Positions 16,052 through 24,378 of a DNA stretch of 64,000 bases are shown here, in pieces. This stretch comes from JAFGSI01 sp041287425 (GTDB taxonomy: Bacteria > Chloroflexota > Anaerolineae > Anaerolineales > Villigracilaceae): positions 62,001 through 126,000 of the forward strand of contig JBEULG010000007.1 in the NCBI GenBank assembly GCA_041287425.1. The letters run 5' to 3'. The position numbers and the translations under genes are program-made. Position 1 is the first letter of the stretch. Each line of letters begins with the position of its first letter. The notes under the pieces are model-generated. The model made no database searches, was not told where the DNA came from, and saw only the letters and a program-made list of their open reading frames with translations.

Positions 16052-16861
16052 CTAACCATTTCCCACCCTCTTCAACAGCAGCGGCCCCAGCCGGTCAATG
16101 AGCCAGCCGAAGGCCAATTCTGCCCAGGGGACAACCCGCAGCCAGTCGGGGACGTAGATGACCCGGCGCGGGCGCAGCAGCAACTTCCAGATTCGCCAGG
16201 CCACGTGGTCGGCGCTGACGCCGATGTGCTCGGTCGGGACGTGGCCGCCGTTTTCCTGCCGGAGAGCCGCCTCGCCGAATTCGGTCCGCACCGGGCCGGC
16301 GCGCACCACGCTGATGTGGAGGGGCGTGCCGGTAAACTCGCGGTGCAGGGCGGTGGTGAAATTGTCGAGGAAAGACTTGGTCGCCCCGTAAAGCGCCACG
16401 CCCTGGCTGGGAATGCTGCCCGAAATTGAGCCGACGTTGACGATGTGTCCGCCGCCGCGCCGCCGCATGGATGGTAGAAAGCCGAGCGTCAACTGCACCA
16501 CCGCCTCCACATTGACCTGGAGCATCTCCCAGGCCGTCTTCCAGGGCATCTGGTGGCCGTAACCGTACCAGCCGAGGCCGGCATTATTGATCAGCACATC
16601 CGCCCCGCCGAAGCGCCTCTCCACCTCGGCGAAGAGGCGGGCGCGCTCGGCCTCCTGCGTCAGGTCGGCGGCGATGGGGTGCGCCCGGCCGCCGGCGGCG
16701 TGGATTTCCTCCGCCAGCGCATCCAGGCGGTCGAGGCGGCGGGCTGCCAGCACCACCTGCATCCCCTGCCGCGCCAGCCGCCGCGCTGTGGCCGCCCCAA
16801 TGCCGGAGGAGGCGCCGGTGATGACGGCTACTTTACCCTTCCAAATCGCGTTCTCATTCAT
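16052..16861 (-). CDS. Short-chain dehydrogenase/reductase (SDR)
   Basis: A 269-residue classical SDR. The Rossmann motif GASSGIGAATA is at about residues 14-24, NNAGLGWYG at about 90, the catalytic Ser in VGSISGSIPSQG and YGATK (YxxxK) at about 160. The start at 16861 is chosen because the family N-terminus (VAVITGASS) begins 10 residues later; a longer in-frame reading would overlap the upstream epimerase gene. A C-terminal basic, hydrophobic tail (YVPDWLRVVPWAELAFGWL) suggests membrane association, as in SDRs acting on lipids. It follows the epimerase by 20 nt on the same strand. Confidence 0.9.
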   Translation of the reverse strand: MNENAIWKGKVAVITGASSGIGAATARRLARQGMQVVLAARRLDRLDALAEEIHAAGGRAHPIAADLTQEAERARLFAEVERRFGGADVLINNAGLGWYGYGHQMPWKTAWEMLQVNVEAVVQLTLGFLPSMRRRGGGHIVNVGSISGSIPSQGVALYGATKSFLDNFTTALHREFTGTPLHISVVRAGPVRTEFGEAALRQENGGHVPTEHIGVSADHVAWRIWKLLLRPRRVIYVPDWLRVVPWAELAFGWLIDRLGPLLLKRVGNG

Positions 16862-16881
16862 CTTTTCTGTGTAATTTGTGG

Positions 16882-17874
16882 CTAAACTTCCGCCCGTCCC
16901 CGCCGGTTCTCGAAGAACCAGCGCACGGTGTCGGCAATCGTCTCGAACATCGGGCGCGGCCGAAAGCCCAGTTCGCGCTCGGCCTTGCGGTGGCTGATGT
17001 CTGAGTTGCTTTGCAACACCTCCAGCGAGTAGGGCGTAAAGCGCGGCCTGGTCTTCGTGCGCCGGTAATACCAGGGGGTGAACTTCGCCGCCGCCTGGGC
17101 CAGCGAGAGCGGAATTTTGATGCTGGCAAACGCCCGCCCGGTCACCTCGCGCACCGTCTCCAGCAGGTAGCGCACCGAAATCTTGTGCCCGCCGAGGATG
17201 TAACTTTCGCCGCGCTGGCCCTTCTCGGCGGCGGCAATCATCCCTTCGGCCACGTCGCGCACGTCCACGAAGTCGTAGGCGCCCTCGACGTAGAACATCG
17301 GCCTGGCCTCGGCCGCGCTGCGGATGACCTCGCCCATCTCCGAGCCGCGGAAGTCGTACGGGCCGACGACGCCGGTCGGGCAAACGATGACCGCGTCCAG
17401 GTCGGTTTGCGCGGCGTGCTGGACCTCGAGGCTGGCCGCCGCTTTCGAGCGGTCGTACTCCCCGTAGGGATTGTTCGGGTCGAAGCCCAAACTCTCATCA
17501 ATCATCACCCCGTGCGGGGCGCGGCGGATGGCGTGAATCGAACTGGTGTAGAGCAGACGGCGGATGCCCTCGCGCCGCGCCGCTTCGAGCAGGTTGCGCG
17601 TCCCCTCCACGTTGACCTTCCAGACCAGCGGCTGATGCCCCGGCAGGATGGAGATGAGTCCGGCCAGGTGGTAGACCGTCTCCACGCCGCGCAGGGCGAG
17701 GCGCAGGGACTCGGGGTCGAGCACGTCGCCCTCGATGCGCTCCACTTCCAGCCCGTCCAGCGAGGAGGTGTCCTCCCCGCGCCAGACCAGGGCGCGGACG
17801 CGTTCGCCGCGCTCCAACAGTTTGCGGACGAGAACGTTGCCAATGTGGCCGGTTGCACCGGTAACGAGATTCAT
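16882..17874 (-). CDS. NAD-dependent epimerase/dehydratase family protein
   Basis: A 330-residue extended SDR. GATGHIGNV near the N-terminus binds NAD(P), VYHLAGLIS marks the fourth strand, and the catalytic pair lies in YDRSKAA (YxxxK, about residue 142). It resembles dihydroflavonol-4-reductase or 3-beta-HSD-like proteins acting on hydrophobic alcohols. CAGGAGCAG precedes the ATG. A close paralogue is at 26198-27211. The downstream SDR and the upstream TetR gene share its direction, so the three may form a small regulated unit of unknown, possibly lipid-related, metabolism. Confidence 0.88.
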   Translation of the reverse strand: MNLVTGATGHIGNVLVRKLLERGERVRALVWRGEDTSSLDGLEVERIEGDVLDPESLRLALRGVETVYHLAGLISILPGHQPLVWKVNVEGTRNLLEAARREGIRRLLYTSSIHAIRRAPHGVMIDESLGFDPNNPYGEYDRSKAAASLEVQHAAQTDLDAVIVCPTGVVGPYDFRGSEMGEVIRSAAEARPMFYVEGAYDFVDVRDVAEGMIAAAEKGQRGESYILGGHKISVRYLLETVREVTGRAFASIKIPLSLAQAAAKFTPWYYRRTKTRPRFTPYSLEVLQSNSDISHRKAERELGFRPRPMFETIADTVRWFFENRRGRAEV

Positions 17875-17895
17875 AAACTGCTCCTGTAATTTGTT

Positions 17896-18101
17896 CGTAG
17901 GGCAGCCTTTCCAGGCTGTCCGGGACAGGCTGTCTGTGACAGGCTGGAAAGCCTGTTCTACGTCTGTAGCACAGCCTTTCCAGGTTGTCTGTGACAGGCT
18001 GGAAAGCCTGTCCTACGTCTGTGGCACAGCCTTTCCAGGCCGTCTGTGACAGGCTGTCTGTGACAGGCTGTCTGTGACAGGCTGGAAAGCCTGTCCTACG
18101 T
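17896..18101. repeat. Array of TTTCCAG palindromic repeats
   Basis: About 206 bp are built from alternating GGCTGGAAAGCCTGT and ACAGCCTTTCCAGGCTGT segments with GTCTGTGACAG spacers and CTACGT ends. There are at least six half-units in both orientations. The right end supplies the last codon and stop of the TetR gene. Single units recur at 9195-9214 and, as coding sequence, near 22440. Confidence 0.85.
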
Positions 18102-18683
18102 GGCCAAACCGTTCATCAAAATTTTTATGCTCTCCTCGCCGATTTTCTGCCAGTCGGCGCCCTGTGGGTCGAGCACGCCTTGCAGGAACAGGCCGACTGC
18201 CAGCGAAAGGATAACCTGGGCGGCGGCCTGGGGGTCGGTCTCCGGCTTGAGCGAGCCTTCGGCGATGCCGTCGGCTACCAGGCGGGCGAAGTACTGCCGG
18301 TAATGCCGGTAGGGAGCGATGGTCGCCTGCCAGACCGTTTCGTCGCGGCTGGCCTGGGTCCAAAACTCGAGGAACATCGGCAGGCGCTCATCGGCGGCGG
18401 CGAAGATGGCCGGCAGGAGGCGCGTCATCTCGACGAAGGTCTCCGGCACGCTGGCCCGACGCATGGATTCCAGCCCGGCGTCAATGGTCTTCAGCCAGCC
18501 CTCCAGCAGGGCCAGGAAGACGGCCTGCTTGCTGGGGAAGTGGTGATAGAAGGCGCCCTTGCTGACGCCCGCCTCGGCGCAGATTTCGTCCACGCTGGCG
18601 GCGTTGTAACCGGAAATGGCAAAGCGCCGCACGGCGGCATCGAGCAGGTGGGCGCGGGTCTCTTCGCTGCGCTGTTGGGGCAT
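18096..18683 (-). CDS. TetR/AcrR-family transcriptional regulator
   Basis: A 195-residue TetR-type repressor. The N-terminal HTH is clear (LLDAAVRRFAISGYNAASVD, then AGVSKGAFYHHFPSKQAVF). The rest is a helical ligand domain. The start at 18683 has AGGAG 9 nt upstream. Its stop codon lies inside the repeat array, so the array may have replaced the original C-terminal end. A perfect 12-bp-arm palindrome at 18719-18744 lies just upstream and is the obvious operator. Epimerase and SDR genes follow on the same strand and are candidate targets. Confidence 0.9.
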   Translation of the reverse strand: MPQQRSEETRAHLLDAAVRRFAISGYNAASVDEICAEAGVSKGAFYHHFPSKQAVFLALLEGWLKTIDAGLESMRRASVPETFVEMTRLLPAIFAAADERLPMFLEFWTQASRDETVWQATIAPYRHYRQYFARLVADGIAEGSLKPETDPQAAAQVILSLAVGLFLQGVLDPQGADWQKIGEESIKILMNGLAT

Positions 18684-18718
18684 GAGGGGGTCTCCTGTTT
18701 GGGTATCGGCGGAAAAAC

Positions 18719-18744
18719 AAACATACCGACTGGTCGGTATGTTT
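18719..18744. promoter_or_regulatory. TetR operator palindrome
   Basis: Perfect 12-bp inverted repeats, AAACATACCGAC and GTCGGTATGTTT, are separated by TG. The core (TACCGAC-N2-GTCGGTA) is a typical TetR-family site. It lies 36 nt upstream of the TetR start codon, with a possible -10 TATGAT next to it on the minus strand. Confidence 0.8.
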
Positions 18745-18825
18745 ATCATAACAGACACTTGCGATGGAGGAATTAAAAGCGGGTGAGAATTTGCCGACGA
18801 AATTGCAAGGTCGGTCGAGGCGCGG

Positions 18826-19926
18826 TCAGTCGCAGCCGAAATCCTGACGGTATCGTTCCCGCAGTTCGGCCAGGCTGACCCACCGGTCGTTTTCGCGGAT
18901 GTACCAGTGCTGCCAGCCGTTGCACGGCGCGCCGCCCATATAATGGCTGCCAGCGGCGTGGATGCTTCCCTCGAAGCCGTCTTCGGCGCGCAGACGGCCA
19001 TCGGCTTTGATGACGGCGGAACGCGCCGGATCTTTCATGAAGAACAGCGTTTGGCCGGCTTGCAGGAGGCCATGTTCGAGCAGGGAGGCAAAGGCCACGC
19101 GTGGCGCTGTTCTGCTTCGGCCGCGCACGTCGAAGACGGTCGGGGCGAACGGTTCGGGTTGTACTGCCTCGATGCGCTTGCGCGCCCATTCGATGTAGCG
19201 GGGTTCCTTTTCGATGCCGATCCAGCGGCGGTGCAGACGTTTGGCCACCACGCCGGTCGTCCCGCTGCCGAAAAAGGGATCGAGGACGACGTCGCCGGGG
19301 TTGCTGGCAGCGAGCAGGACGCGGTAGAGCAGGGCCTCCGGTTTTTGGGTCGGGTGCGCCTTTTCGCCGTTCTCGTCCTTGAGTCGCTCCGGACCGGTGG
19401 CCAGGGGCAGCAGCCACCAGTCGGAGCGCATCTGCTTTTCGTCATTCAAGCCCTTCATGGCGTGATGGTTGAACGTATATCTGGCTTTCTTGCCGGTGCT
19501 GGCCCAGATGAGCGTCTCATGGGCGTTGGTGAAACGGACGCCGCGAAAGTTCGGCATCGGGTTGGTTTTGATCCAGACGATGTCGTTCAGAATCCAGAAG
19601 CCCAGGTCTTGCAGGATGGCGCCCACCCGGAAGATGTTGTGATAGGAGCCGATCACCCACAGGCTGCCGGTCGGTTTCAGGAGGCGCTTGCAGGCGGTCA
19701 GCCAGCGGCGGGTGAAGTCGTCGTAGGCCGAGAAGGAGTCGAAGCGATCCCACTCGTCCTCGACGCCGTCCACGCGGGTCATGTTTGGGCGGTGAAGTTG
19801 ACCCTGCAATTGCAAATTGTACGGCGGGTCAGCGAAGACCAGGTCAATGGATCTCTCCGGCAGGGTATTCATCACCTCGACGCAATCCCCGGCCAGGATT
19901 TGATCGAGAGGCAGATTCACCCTCAT
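18826..19926 (-). CDS. CcrM/HinfI-like adenine-N6 DNA methyltransferase
   Basis: A 366-residue beta-class methyltransferase: motif IV (DPPYNLQLQ, about residue 33) precedes the SAM motif (DPFFGSGTTG, about residue 218). IGSYHNIFRVGA and NPMPNFRGVRFTNAHE match the CcrM/HinfI group closely, as does the C-terminal extension (GSIHAAGSHYMGGAPCNGW). That group methylates GANTC. No restriction endonuclease gene is beside it, so it appears to be an orphan. It begins 10 nt after an ABC-2 permease gene and may be co-transcribed with that exporter. The translation start is uncertain: ATG at 19926 or GTG at 19920. Confidence 0.9.
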   Translation of the reverse strand: MRVNLPLDQILAGDCVEVMNTLPERSIDLVFADPPYNLQLQGQLHRPNMTRVDGVEDEWDRFDSFSAYDDFTRRWLTACKRLLKPTGSLWVIGSYHNIFRVGAILQDLGFWILNDIVWIKTNPMPNFRGVRFTNAHETLIWASTGKKARYTFNHHAMKGLNDEKQMRSDWWLLPLATGPERLKDENGEKAHPTQKPEALLYRVLLAASNPGDVVLDPFFGSGTTGVVAKRLHRRWIGIEKEPRYIEWARKRIEAVQPEPFAPTVFDVRGRSRTAPRVAFASLLEHGLLQAGQTLFFMKDPARSAVIKADGRLRAEDGFEGSIHAAGSHYMGGAPCNGWQHWYIRENDRWVSLAELRERYRQDFGCD

Positions 19927-19936
19927 CTCCGGCCTT

Positions 19937-21178
19937 TCACATCTTCCCCATCAGCGCCCGCAGGTAGGTCTTGACCTTGACCGGCTGCCCCGACAGAAGT
20001 GCCTGGGCGCGGAACATGCCGGCCACGGCGCGGACGATGAGCACGGCGGTCGCGGCCAGCAGCAGGGCCGCCAGCGGCGGCTGCCACCAGACCACCCCGC
20101 CGACCGAGAGACGCGCCATCATCGCCACCGGCGCCGAGAGCGGAAACAGGCTCAAGCCGGTCGCCAGCGCGCCGTGCGGATCCTCGGCGAAGACCGTGTT
20201 GCTGAAGAACAACGGCACGATGAGCGGCAGTAGGATGACGAAGGTCACCTGCGAGGCCTCGCGCAGATTGGGCGCCAGCGCCCCCAGCCCGGCCATCAAA
20301 CTGGCATAGACGGCGTAGCCGAGCAGGAAGAAGACCAGTCCCCAGGCCAGAAAGTCGGGCGGCAGACGAATTTCGGAGGGCAGGTTGAACGTCCGCCCGC
20401 TCAGGTTGAGTAAAACGTAGGTCGTGCCGCCCCACAGGATGGTTTGCAACAGGCCGACGACGCCCAGGCCGATGATTTTGCCGGTCAGCAGTTGACGCGG
20501 CGAGGCCGAGGTCAGCAGGATTTCCATGATGCGGTTCTCTTTTTCCTTCGAGACGCTGTTCATCAGCAGCGTGGCCGCGCCGATGATGAGGATATAGTAG
20601 AGCAGCGTGACCGTGTACGGCACCCACATCGTCATCGGGTTGTCAGCATCAGCGGCGGGGGCCGGGGCGAGGGAGATTTCGTCCACCTCCTGCGGCCCCT
20701 GGATGAGGTTCACCAGATGCCAGTCGCCGCCGGCCAGGTTGACCTGCACCACCCAGGTGAACAGGTCCGATTGGGCGCTGTCGCCGGCCAGGGGGTTGAA
20801 GTCCGGGCGGATGTAGCGGATTTCGCCGCGCTGGATGTAATCGGCCGGGACGACGTAGTAGGCGGCAATTTCGCCCGCTTCCAGCGCCCGGCGGGCGGAG
20901 GCTTCGTCGGGGTAGGCGATAAACGCGCCGGACGGGACGCTGGGCGGAATCTCGCGGATGAGGCCGCTCTGGTCCACGTAGCCTTCGGGGCGCGTCTCCT
21001 GCGGGCCGAGGAAGACCTGGCTGAAGGTCTGCGAGGCGGCTTGGTTGCGGTTTAGCCCGCCGATGACGCCGAAGACCAGCCCCGCCACCAGCGGCAGGCC
21101 GAGCGTGGTCAGCCAGAAGGACGGGCGGGAGAGCAGGGTGACGATTTCGTTCTTGAGGATGGTCAGGGTTTTGCTCAT
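19937..21178 (-). CDS. ABC-2 type permease (NatB-like)
   Basis: A 413-residue ABC-2 permease. The start at 21178 is used because AAAGGA lies upstream and SKTLTILKNEIVTLLSRPSF is the usual N-terminus. One N-terminal membrane segment is followed by a large extracytoplasmic domain (about 50-220) and five or six C-terminal segments. SVSKEKENRIMEILLTSAS is the family hallmark, as in Bacillus NatB. The second permease (21204) and the ATPase (22430) precede it on the same strand. The ligand is unknown; Na+ or a lipid or peptide are options. Confidence 0.88.
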   Translation of the reverse strand: MSKTLTILKNEIVTLLSRPSFWLTTLGLPLVAGLVFGVIGGLNRNQAASQTFSQVFLGPQETRPEGYVDQSGLIREIPPSVPSGAFIAYPDEASARRALEAGEIAAYYVVPADYIQRGEIRYIRPDFNPLAGDSAQSDLFTWVVQVNLAGGDWHLVNLIQGPQEVDEISLAPAPAADADNPMTMWVPYTVTLLYYILIIGAATLLMNSVSKEKENRIMEILLTSASPRQLLTGKIIGLGVVGLLQTILWGGTTYVLLNLSGRTFNLPSEIRLPPDFLAWGLVFFLLGYAVYASLMAGLGALAPNLREASQVTFVILLPLIVPLFFSNTVFAEDPHGALATGLSLFPLSAPVAMMARLSVGGVVWWQPPLAALLLAATAVLIVRAVAGMFRAQALLSGQPVKVKTYLRALMGKM

Positions 21179-21203
21179 GGAGTCATCCTTTGGTCCTTCG
21201 TGT

Positions 21204-22403
21204 TTAATATCCCTTCCCAAACACCTCGCGCAATTTGAGCCGCTTGCCGTAGCGCAACATGCCCAGGCGGAAGATGCGTCCGGCCAGCCAGAGCGACCCG
21301 GCCGCGGCAGCCACCTGCACGGCCGCGCTGAGGGCAATCTGCCAGGCCGGCAGGATGGTCATCCCGTCGCGGATGAGAATGGTCAGCGGCGCGGTAAACG
21401 GGAGCAGGCTGAGGGTCACCGCCAGCGGCGAGTTGGGGTTGGTCATCAGGGTGAACATCAGCATGTACGGTATCCAGACCGGCATGACGAGAATGCCGAG
21501 CACCTGCTGGCCCTCGCGCGCCTCGGTCACGCTGGCGCCGATGGCGGCGGTCAGGGCGGCGATGGTCACGAAAGAGGGCAAAACCACCAGCAGGATGAGC
21601 CAGAGCGTCTGCGGGGCAATCTGCACGCTGCGCAGGAACTCCAGCGAGGCGCGGCCGAAGACGACAATCAGCACGCCGAACAGCACCCAGGTGACGATTT
21701 GCGTCAGGCCGATGGCGATGTCGCCCAGGATTTTGCCGGCCATGAACTGCCCCGGCGAGACCGAGGTGACGATGACCTCCATCGTGCGGTTTTCCTTCTC
21801 CTCGGTCACGGCCTGCATCAGGTAGCCGCCGGTGGTGAACATGGCGATGATGAAGGCAATGCCGATGAGCATGGGCAGGATGAAGTTGAGGATGGTGTTT
21901 TCGGCGGCGACGCGGCTGCCATCAGGCGAGAGGATGACCACCTCGCTGCCCTCCAGCAGACGGTTGACAACCGCCGGGTCGAAGCGGCGCAGCAGGTTGA
22001 CAGCGAGGAAATCGTAAAACTGCCAGCGCGCCGGACGGCTGATTTTGTCGGTGTAGACGGCGGTCAGACGGCCGGCGGTCTCATAATCGGCGGGGATGAC
22101 GTAGTAGCCCTGAATCTGTCCCGCCTCGAGGGCGGCGCGGGCCTCGGTTTCCGTCTCGAAGGGCAGCAGCGGCACCGGCTTGTAGGGCTTCTCCGGCTCC
22201 GGACCCGGGAGCGGGTCGGCGAGCAGCCCCGACTGGTCCACGTAGCCGAGAGGGGTGGTGTCGTTTTCCATGGAGAGTAGAAGAAAAGCCAGCCCCACCA
22301 TCGCAAGCCCGAGGAGCGGGATGCTCAGCATGCCCAGCAGGAAGCGCTTGGTGAAGACGTGGCGTTTGTATTCGTGGAGGGCAACGCGCAGGAGTTTGGT
22401 CAT
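21204..22403 (-). CDS. ABC-2 type permease (NatB-like)
   Basis: A 399-residue paralogue of the downstream permease with the same plan: an N-terminal membrane segment, a large outside domain with DQSGLLADPLPGPEPEKP, and C-terminal segments containing AVTEEKENRTMEVIVTSVSP. The two permeases would form a heterodimer with the ATPase encoded 26 nt upstream. Both share the outside motif GYVDQSGL. There is no frameshift or truncation. Confidence 0.88.
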   Translation of the reverse strand: MTKLLRVALHEYKRHVFTKRFLLGMLSIPLLGLAMVGLAFLLLSMENDTTPLGYVDQSGLLADPLPGPEPEKPYKPVPLLPFETETEARAALEAGQIQGYYVIPADYETAGRLTAVYTDKISRPARWQFYDFLAVNLLRRFDPAVVNRLLEGSEVVILSPDGSRVAAENTILNFILPMLIGIAFIIAMFTTGGYLMQAVTEEKENRTMEVIVTSVSPGQFMAGKILGDIAIGLTQIVTWVLFGVLIVVFGRASLEFLRSVQIAPQTLWLILLVVLPSFVTIAALTAAIGASVTEAREGQQVLGILVMPVWIPYMLMFTLMTNPNSPLAVTLSLLPFTAPLTILIRDGMTILPAWQIALSAAVQVAAAAGSLWLAGRIFRLGMLRYGKRLKLREVFGKGY

Positions 22404-22429
22404 AGGTATTTCTCCGGCAGCGTCACCGA

Positions 22430-23344
22430 CTATTCTGCGTCAGGCTGAAAGCCTGACCTACCCTGCACCACGCGGATGAAGATTTCATCCAGGGTGGGCA
22501 GGGCGATTTCGAAGTGCTCCACGGGCACCTCGCGGCGGACGAGTTCGCGCAGGACCTCCTGCGGGCGGACGCCGGCGCGCAGGTGCAGTTTGACCGCGCC
22601 GTTAGCCGGCTCGACGCGTTCCACGCCCTCCAGAGCGGGAATCCCGTCCGCGCCTTTGACCAGGACGGCGTTGCCGGCGAACTGACGGCGCACTTCGTCC
22701 AGCGCGCCGTAGAGCATGACATGGCCGTGGTCAATCAGCACGATGCGGTCGCAGAGTTCCTCCACCAGGTGCATCTGGTGCGAACACAGGACGACGGTCA
22801 CGCCCGCCGCGCGCTGCTCGCGCAGCAGGTCTTTAATCATCTGCGTGTTGAGCGGGTCGAGGCCGGAGAAAGGCTCGTCTACGATGAGCAGTTCGGGCTG
22901 GTGCAGGAGGGTGGCGATGACCTGCGCCTTCTGCTGCATGCCCTTGCTGAGTTCTTTGACCTTCTTGTGTCTGTGAGCAGCCAGGTCGAAGCGTTCCAGG
23001 TAAGTGGCGGCGCGGCGCTTCACTTCGGCCTCGCTCAATCCTTTCAGCGAGCCGAGGTAGGCCAGGCAGCGTTCGAGCGGGATGTCCTGGTAGAGGCCGC
23101 GCTCTTCGGGCATGTAGCCGATGCGGTCTTTCTTGGCTTCGGTCATCGGGCCGCCGAGGATGGCAATCGAGCCGGAATCGGGCTTGAAAATATCGAGCAT
23201 ACAGCGGATGCTGGTGGTCTTGCCCGCTCCGTTGGGGCCGAGCAGGCCGAAGAGTTCGCCCTTCTCGACCGAGAAGGAGACATCGTCCACGGCCTTGACC
23301 GCGCCGAAAGATTTGGAAACGTGGGAAAGTTCAATGACGGGCAT
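22430..23344 (-). CDS. ABC exporter ATPase (NatA-like)
   Basis: A 304-residue ATPase. Walker A is GPNGAGKTT, the signature is LSKGMQQKAQ and Walker B is LLIVDEPFSGLDP. A C-terminal DUF4162-type domain follows, as in NatA-like exporters. The ATG at 23344 is chosen over an in-frame GTG at 23362 because AGGAG lies 5 nt upstream. The last about ten residues (GRSGFQPDAE) are encoded by a TTTCCAG/GAAAGCCTG-type repeat unit, so the native C-terminus seems to have been replaced by a repeat. Two permeases follow on the same strand. Confidence 0.9.
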   Translation of the reverse strand: MPVIELSHVSKSFGAVKAVDDVSFSVEKGELFGLLGPNGAGKTTSIRCMLDIFKPDSGSIAILGGPMTEAKKDRIGYMPEERGLYQDIPLERCLAYLGSLKGLSEAEVKRRAATYLERFDLAAHRHKKVKELSKGMQQKAQVIATLLHQPELLIVDEPFSGLDPLNTQMIKDLLREQRAAGVTVVLCSHQMHLVEELCDRIVLIDHGHVMLYGALDEVRRQFAGNAVLVKGADGIPALEGVERVEPANGAVKLHLRAGVRPQEVLRELVRREVPVEHFEIALPTLDEIFIRVVQGRSGFQPDAE

Positions 23345-23356
23345 GGGGACTCCTTG

Positions 23357-23433
23357 AGCCACAGATTACACAGATTTCACAGATTGAAGAAATGCTGCTG
23401 TCACAGTGTTGAGCCACAGATTTCACGGATGAG
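23357..23433. repeat. CCACAGATT-family repeat pair
   Basis: GCCACAGATTACACAGATTT and a second GCCACAGATTTCACGGATG copy lie between the winged-helix gene and the ATPase gene. A related stretch sits at 16862-16883 just before the SDR start. These are short dispersed A/T-rich repeats without coding potential. Confidence 0.65.
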
Positions 23434-23436
23434 AAA

Positions 23437-23742
23437 CTATTCGCTCTCCAGGAATCGTTTGAGTTGTGTGCGGTAGGTCTCGAAGGCGGCGCGTCCCTCC
23501 GGGGTGAGGCGGCATAACGTCAAAGGAATCTTACCGCGATAGGTCTTCTCTATGTTTACGTAACCGGCCTCCTCCAGTTTCGAGAGATGGGCAGAGAGAT
23601 TGCCTTTGGTCAGGCCGGTCTCGCGCTGGAGGTAGAGGAAGTCGGCGCTCTCGACTGCAGCCAGGATGGCGACGATGAGGGCGCGGGACGGTTCATGGAG
23701 CAGGCGGTCCACGCCGACGATGGCGCGCAGGTCATGGCTCAT
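23437..23742 (-). CDS. Winged-helix transcriptional regulator
   Basis: A 101-residue single-domain winged-helix protein (ArsR/MarR-like, HTH_34 type). The recognition helix region is LTKGNLSAHLSKLEEAGYV, followed by the wing (YRGKIPLTLCRLTPEGR). Its ATG overlaps the end of the upstream membrane-protein gene by 11 nt, so translation is coupled. This size and context match regulators that repress their own membrane-protein operon. The palindrome at 25027-25043 behind the operon promoter is a possible binding site. The effector is unknown. Confidence 0.85.
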   Translation of the reverse strand: MSHDLRAIVGVDRLLHEPSRALIVAILAAVESADFLYLQRETGLTKGNLSAHLSKLEEAGYVNIEKTYRGKIPLTLCRLTPEGRAAFETYRTQLKRFLESE

Positions 23743-24367
23743 CGGCCGACTCCGCAAGCAGGGGGTTGTTTCGCAGGAAGGCGCGGAAGGCCAATCCACC
23801 CGAAACCAACAGCGCCAGGCCCACGAGGATGAAATAGACGGCCATGGCAGCAATGCCCAGGTAGCCTTCCAACGCCTCGGGCGGGAGAACGAGCGGCGAG
23901 AAAAGCAGACCCAGCGTCAGCGAAAGCAGGCCGATGACCGCCAGCCGCCGGAACCCAAACGCCAGCGCGCAATAGAGAAATACCAGGCCAAGGAAGATGC
24001 CGAGAAAGGAAGCAATCCAGGCCAGGGCGTCATCCGGGCGATGAACCATGAACCACCAGAAGACGGCGATGAATGCCAGCATGATGGTCAACGCGGCCAG
24101 GAGCGGCTTCCACATGCCGCGGCGGGTGGTTTCGCGAAATTCCACGTAGCCGGCGCGCGGATAGACGTACTTGCGCTGGAGCGCCTCCACCCCCAGGACG
24201 ATGACGACCATCCCGACGAGAACCAGGATGCTGGTCAGGAGCGGCGAGGGCGCATTGAAGGCAAGACCTCCCCAGAGCATAAAGCCACCCAGCAGGAGTT
24301 CGGTCGTCCCGTCAGCGAACTTCCAGCGCCGAGTCCGGCGGGCAAGGTGAGAAAATTGGTCTTTCAT
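23732..24367 (-). CDS. Hypothetical membrane protein, paralogue of 24379-25005
   Basis: A 211-residue integral membrane protein with about six hydrophobic segments. Between the first pair and the rest lies a cytoplasmic motif, KYVYPRAGYVEFRE, which matches VTYPRTGYVAYRR in the neighbouring gene. The start at 24367 follows AGGGAGAAG. The N-terminus is charged (FSHLARRTRRWKF). I do not recognise a named family. Overlap with the winged-helix gene and tandem duplication suggest that the three act together, perhaps as a membrane sensor controlling the regulator. Confidence 0.75.
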   Translation of the reverse strand: MKDQFSHLARRTRRWKFADGTTELLLGGFMLWGGLAFNAPSPLLTSILVLVGMVVIVLGVEALQRKYVYPRAGYVEFRETTRRGMWKPLLAALTIMLAFIAVFWWFMVHRPDDALAWIASFLGIFLGLVFLYCALAFGFRRLAVIGLLSLTLGLLFSPLVLPPEALEGYLGIAAMAVYFILVGLALLVSGGLAFRAFLRNNPLLAESADEP

Positions 24368-24378
24368 TCTTCTCCCTC

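Noticed and set aside
16052..17383. 443-residue reading that would fuse the SDR to an upstream segment
   Set aside because: The extra N-terminus is the epimerase gene read in the wrong frame. The SDR fold starts at 16861.
17896..18101. Possible CRISPR array
   Set aside because: Units are palindromic, occur in both orientations and have no unique spacers of constant length, and no cas genes are present.
18826..21178. Restriction-modification system around the methyltransferase
   Set aside because: Neighbouring genes are an ABC permease and a TetR regulator; no endonuclease-like protein is present.
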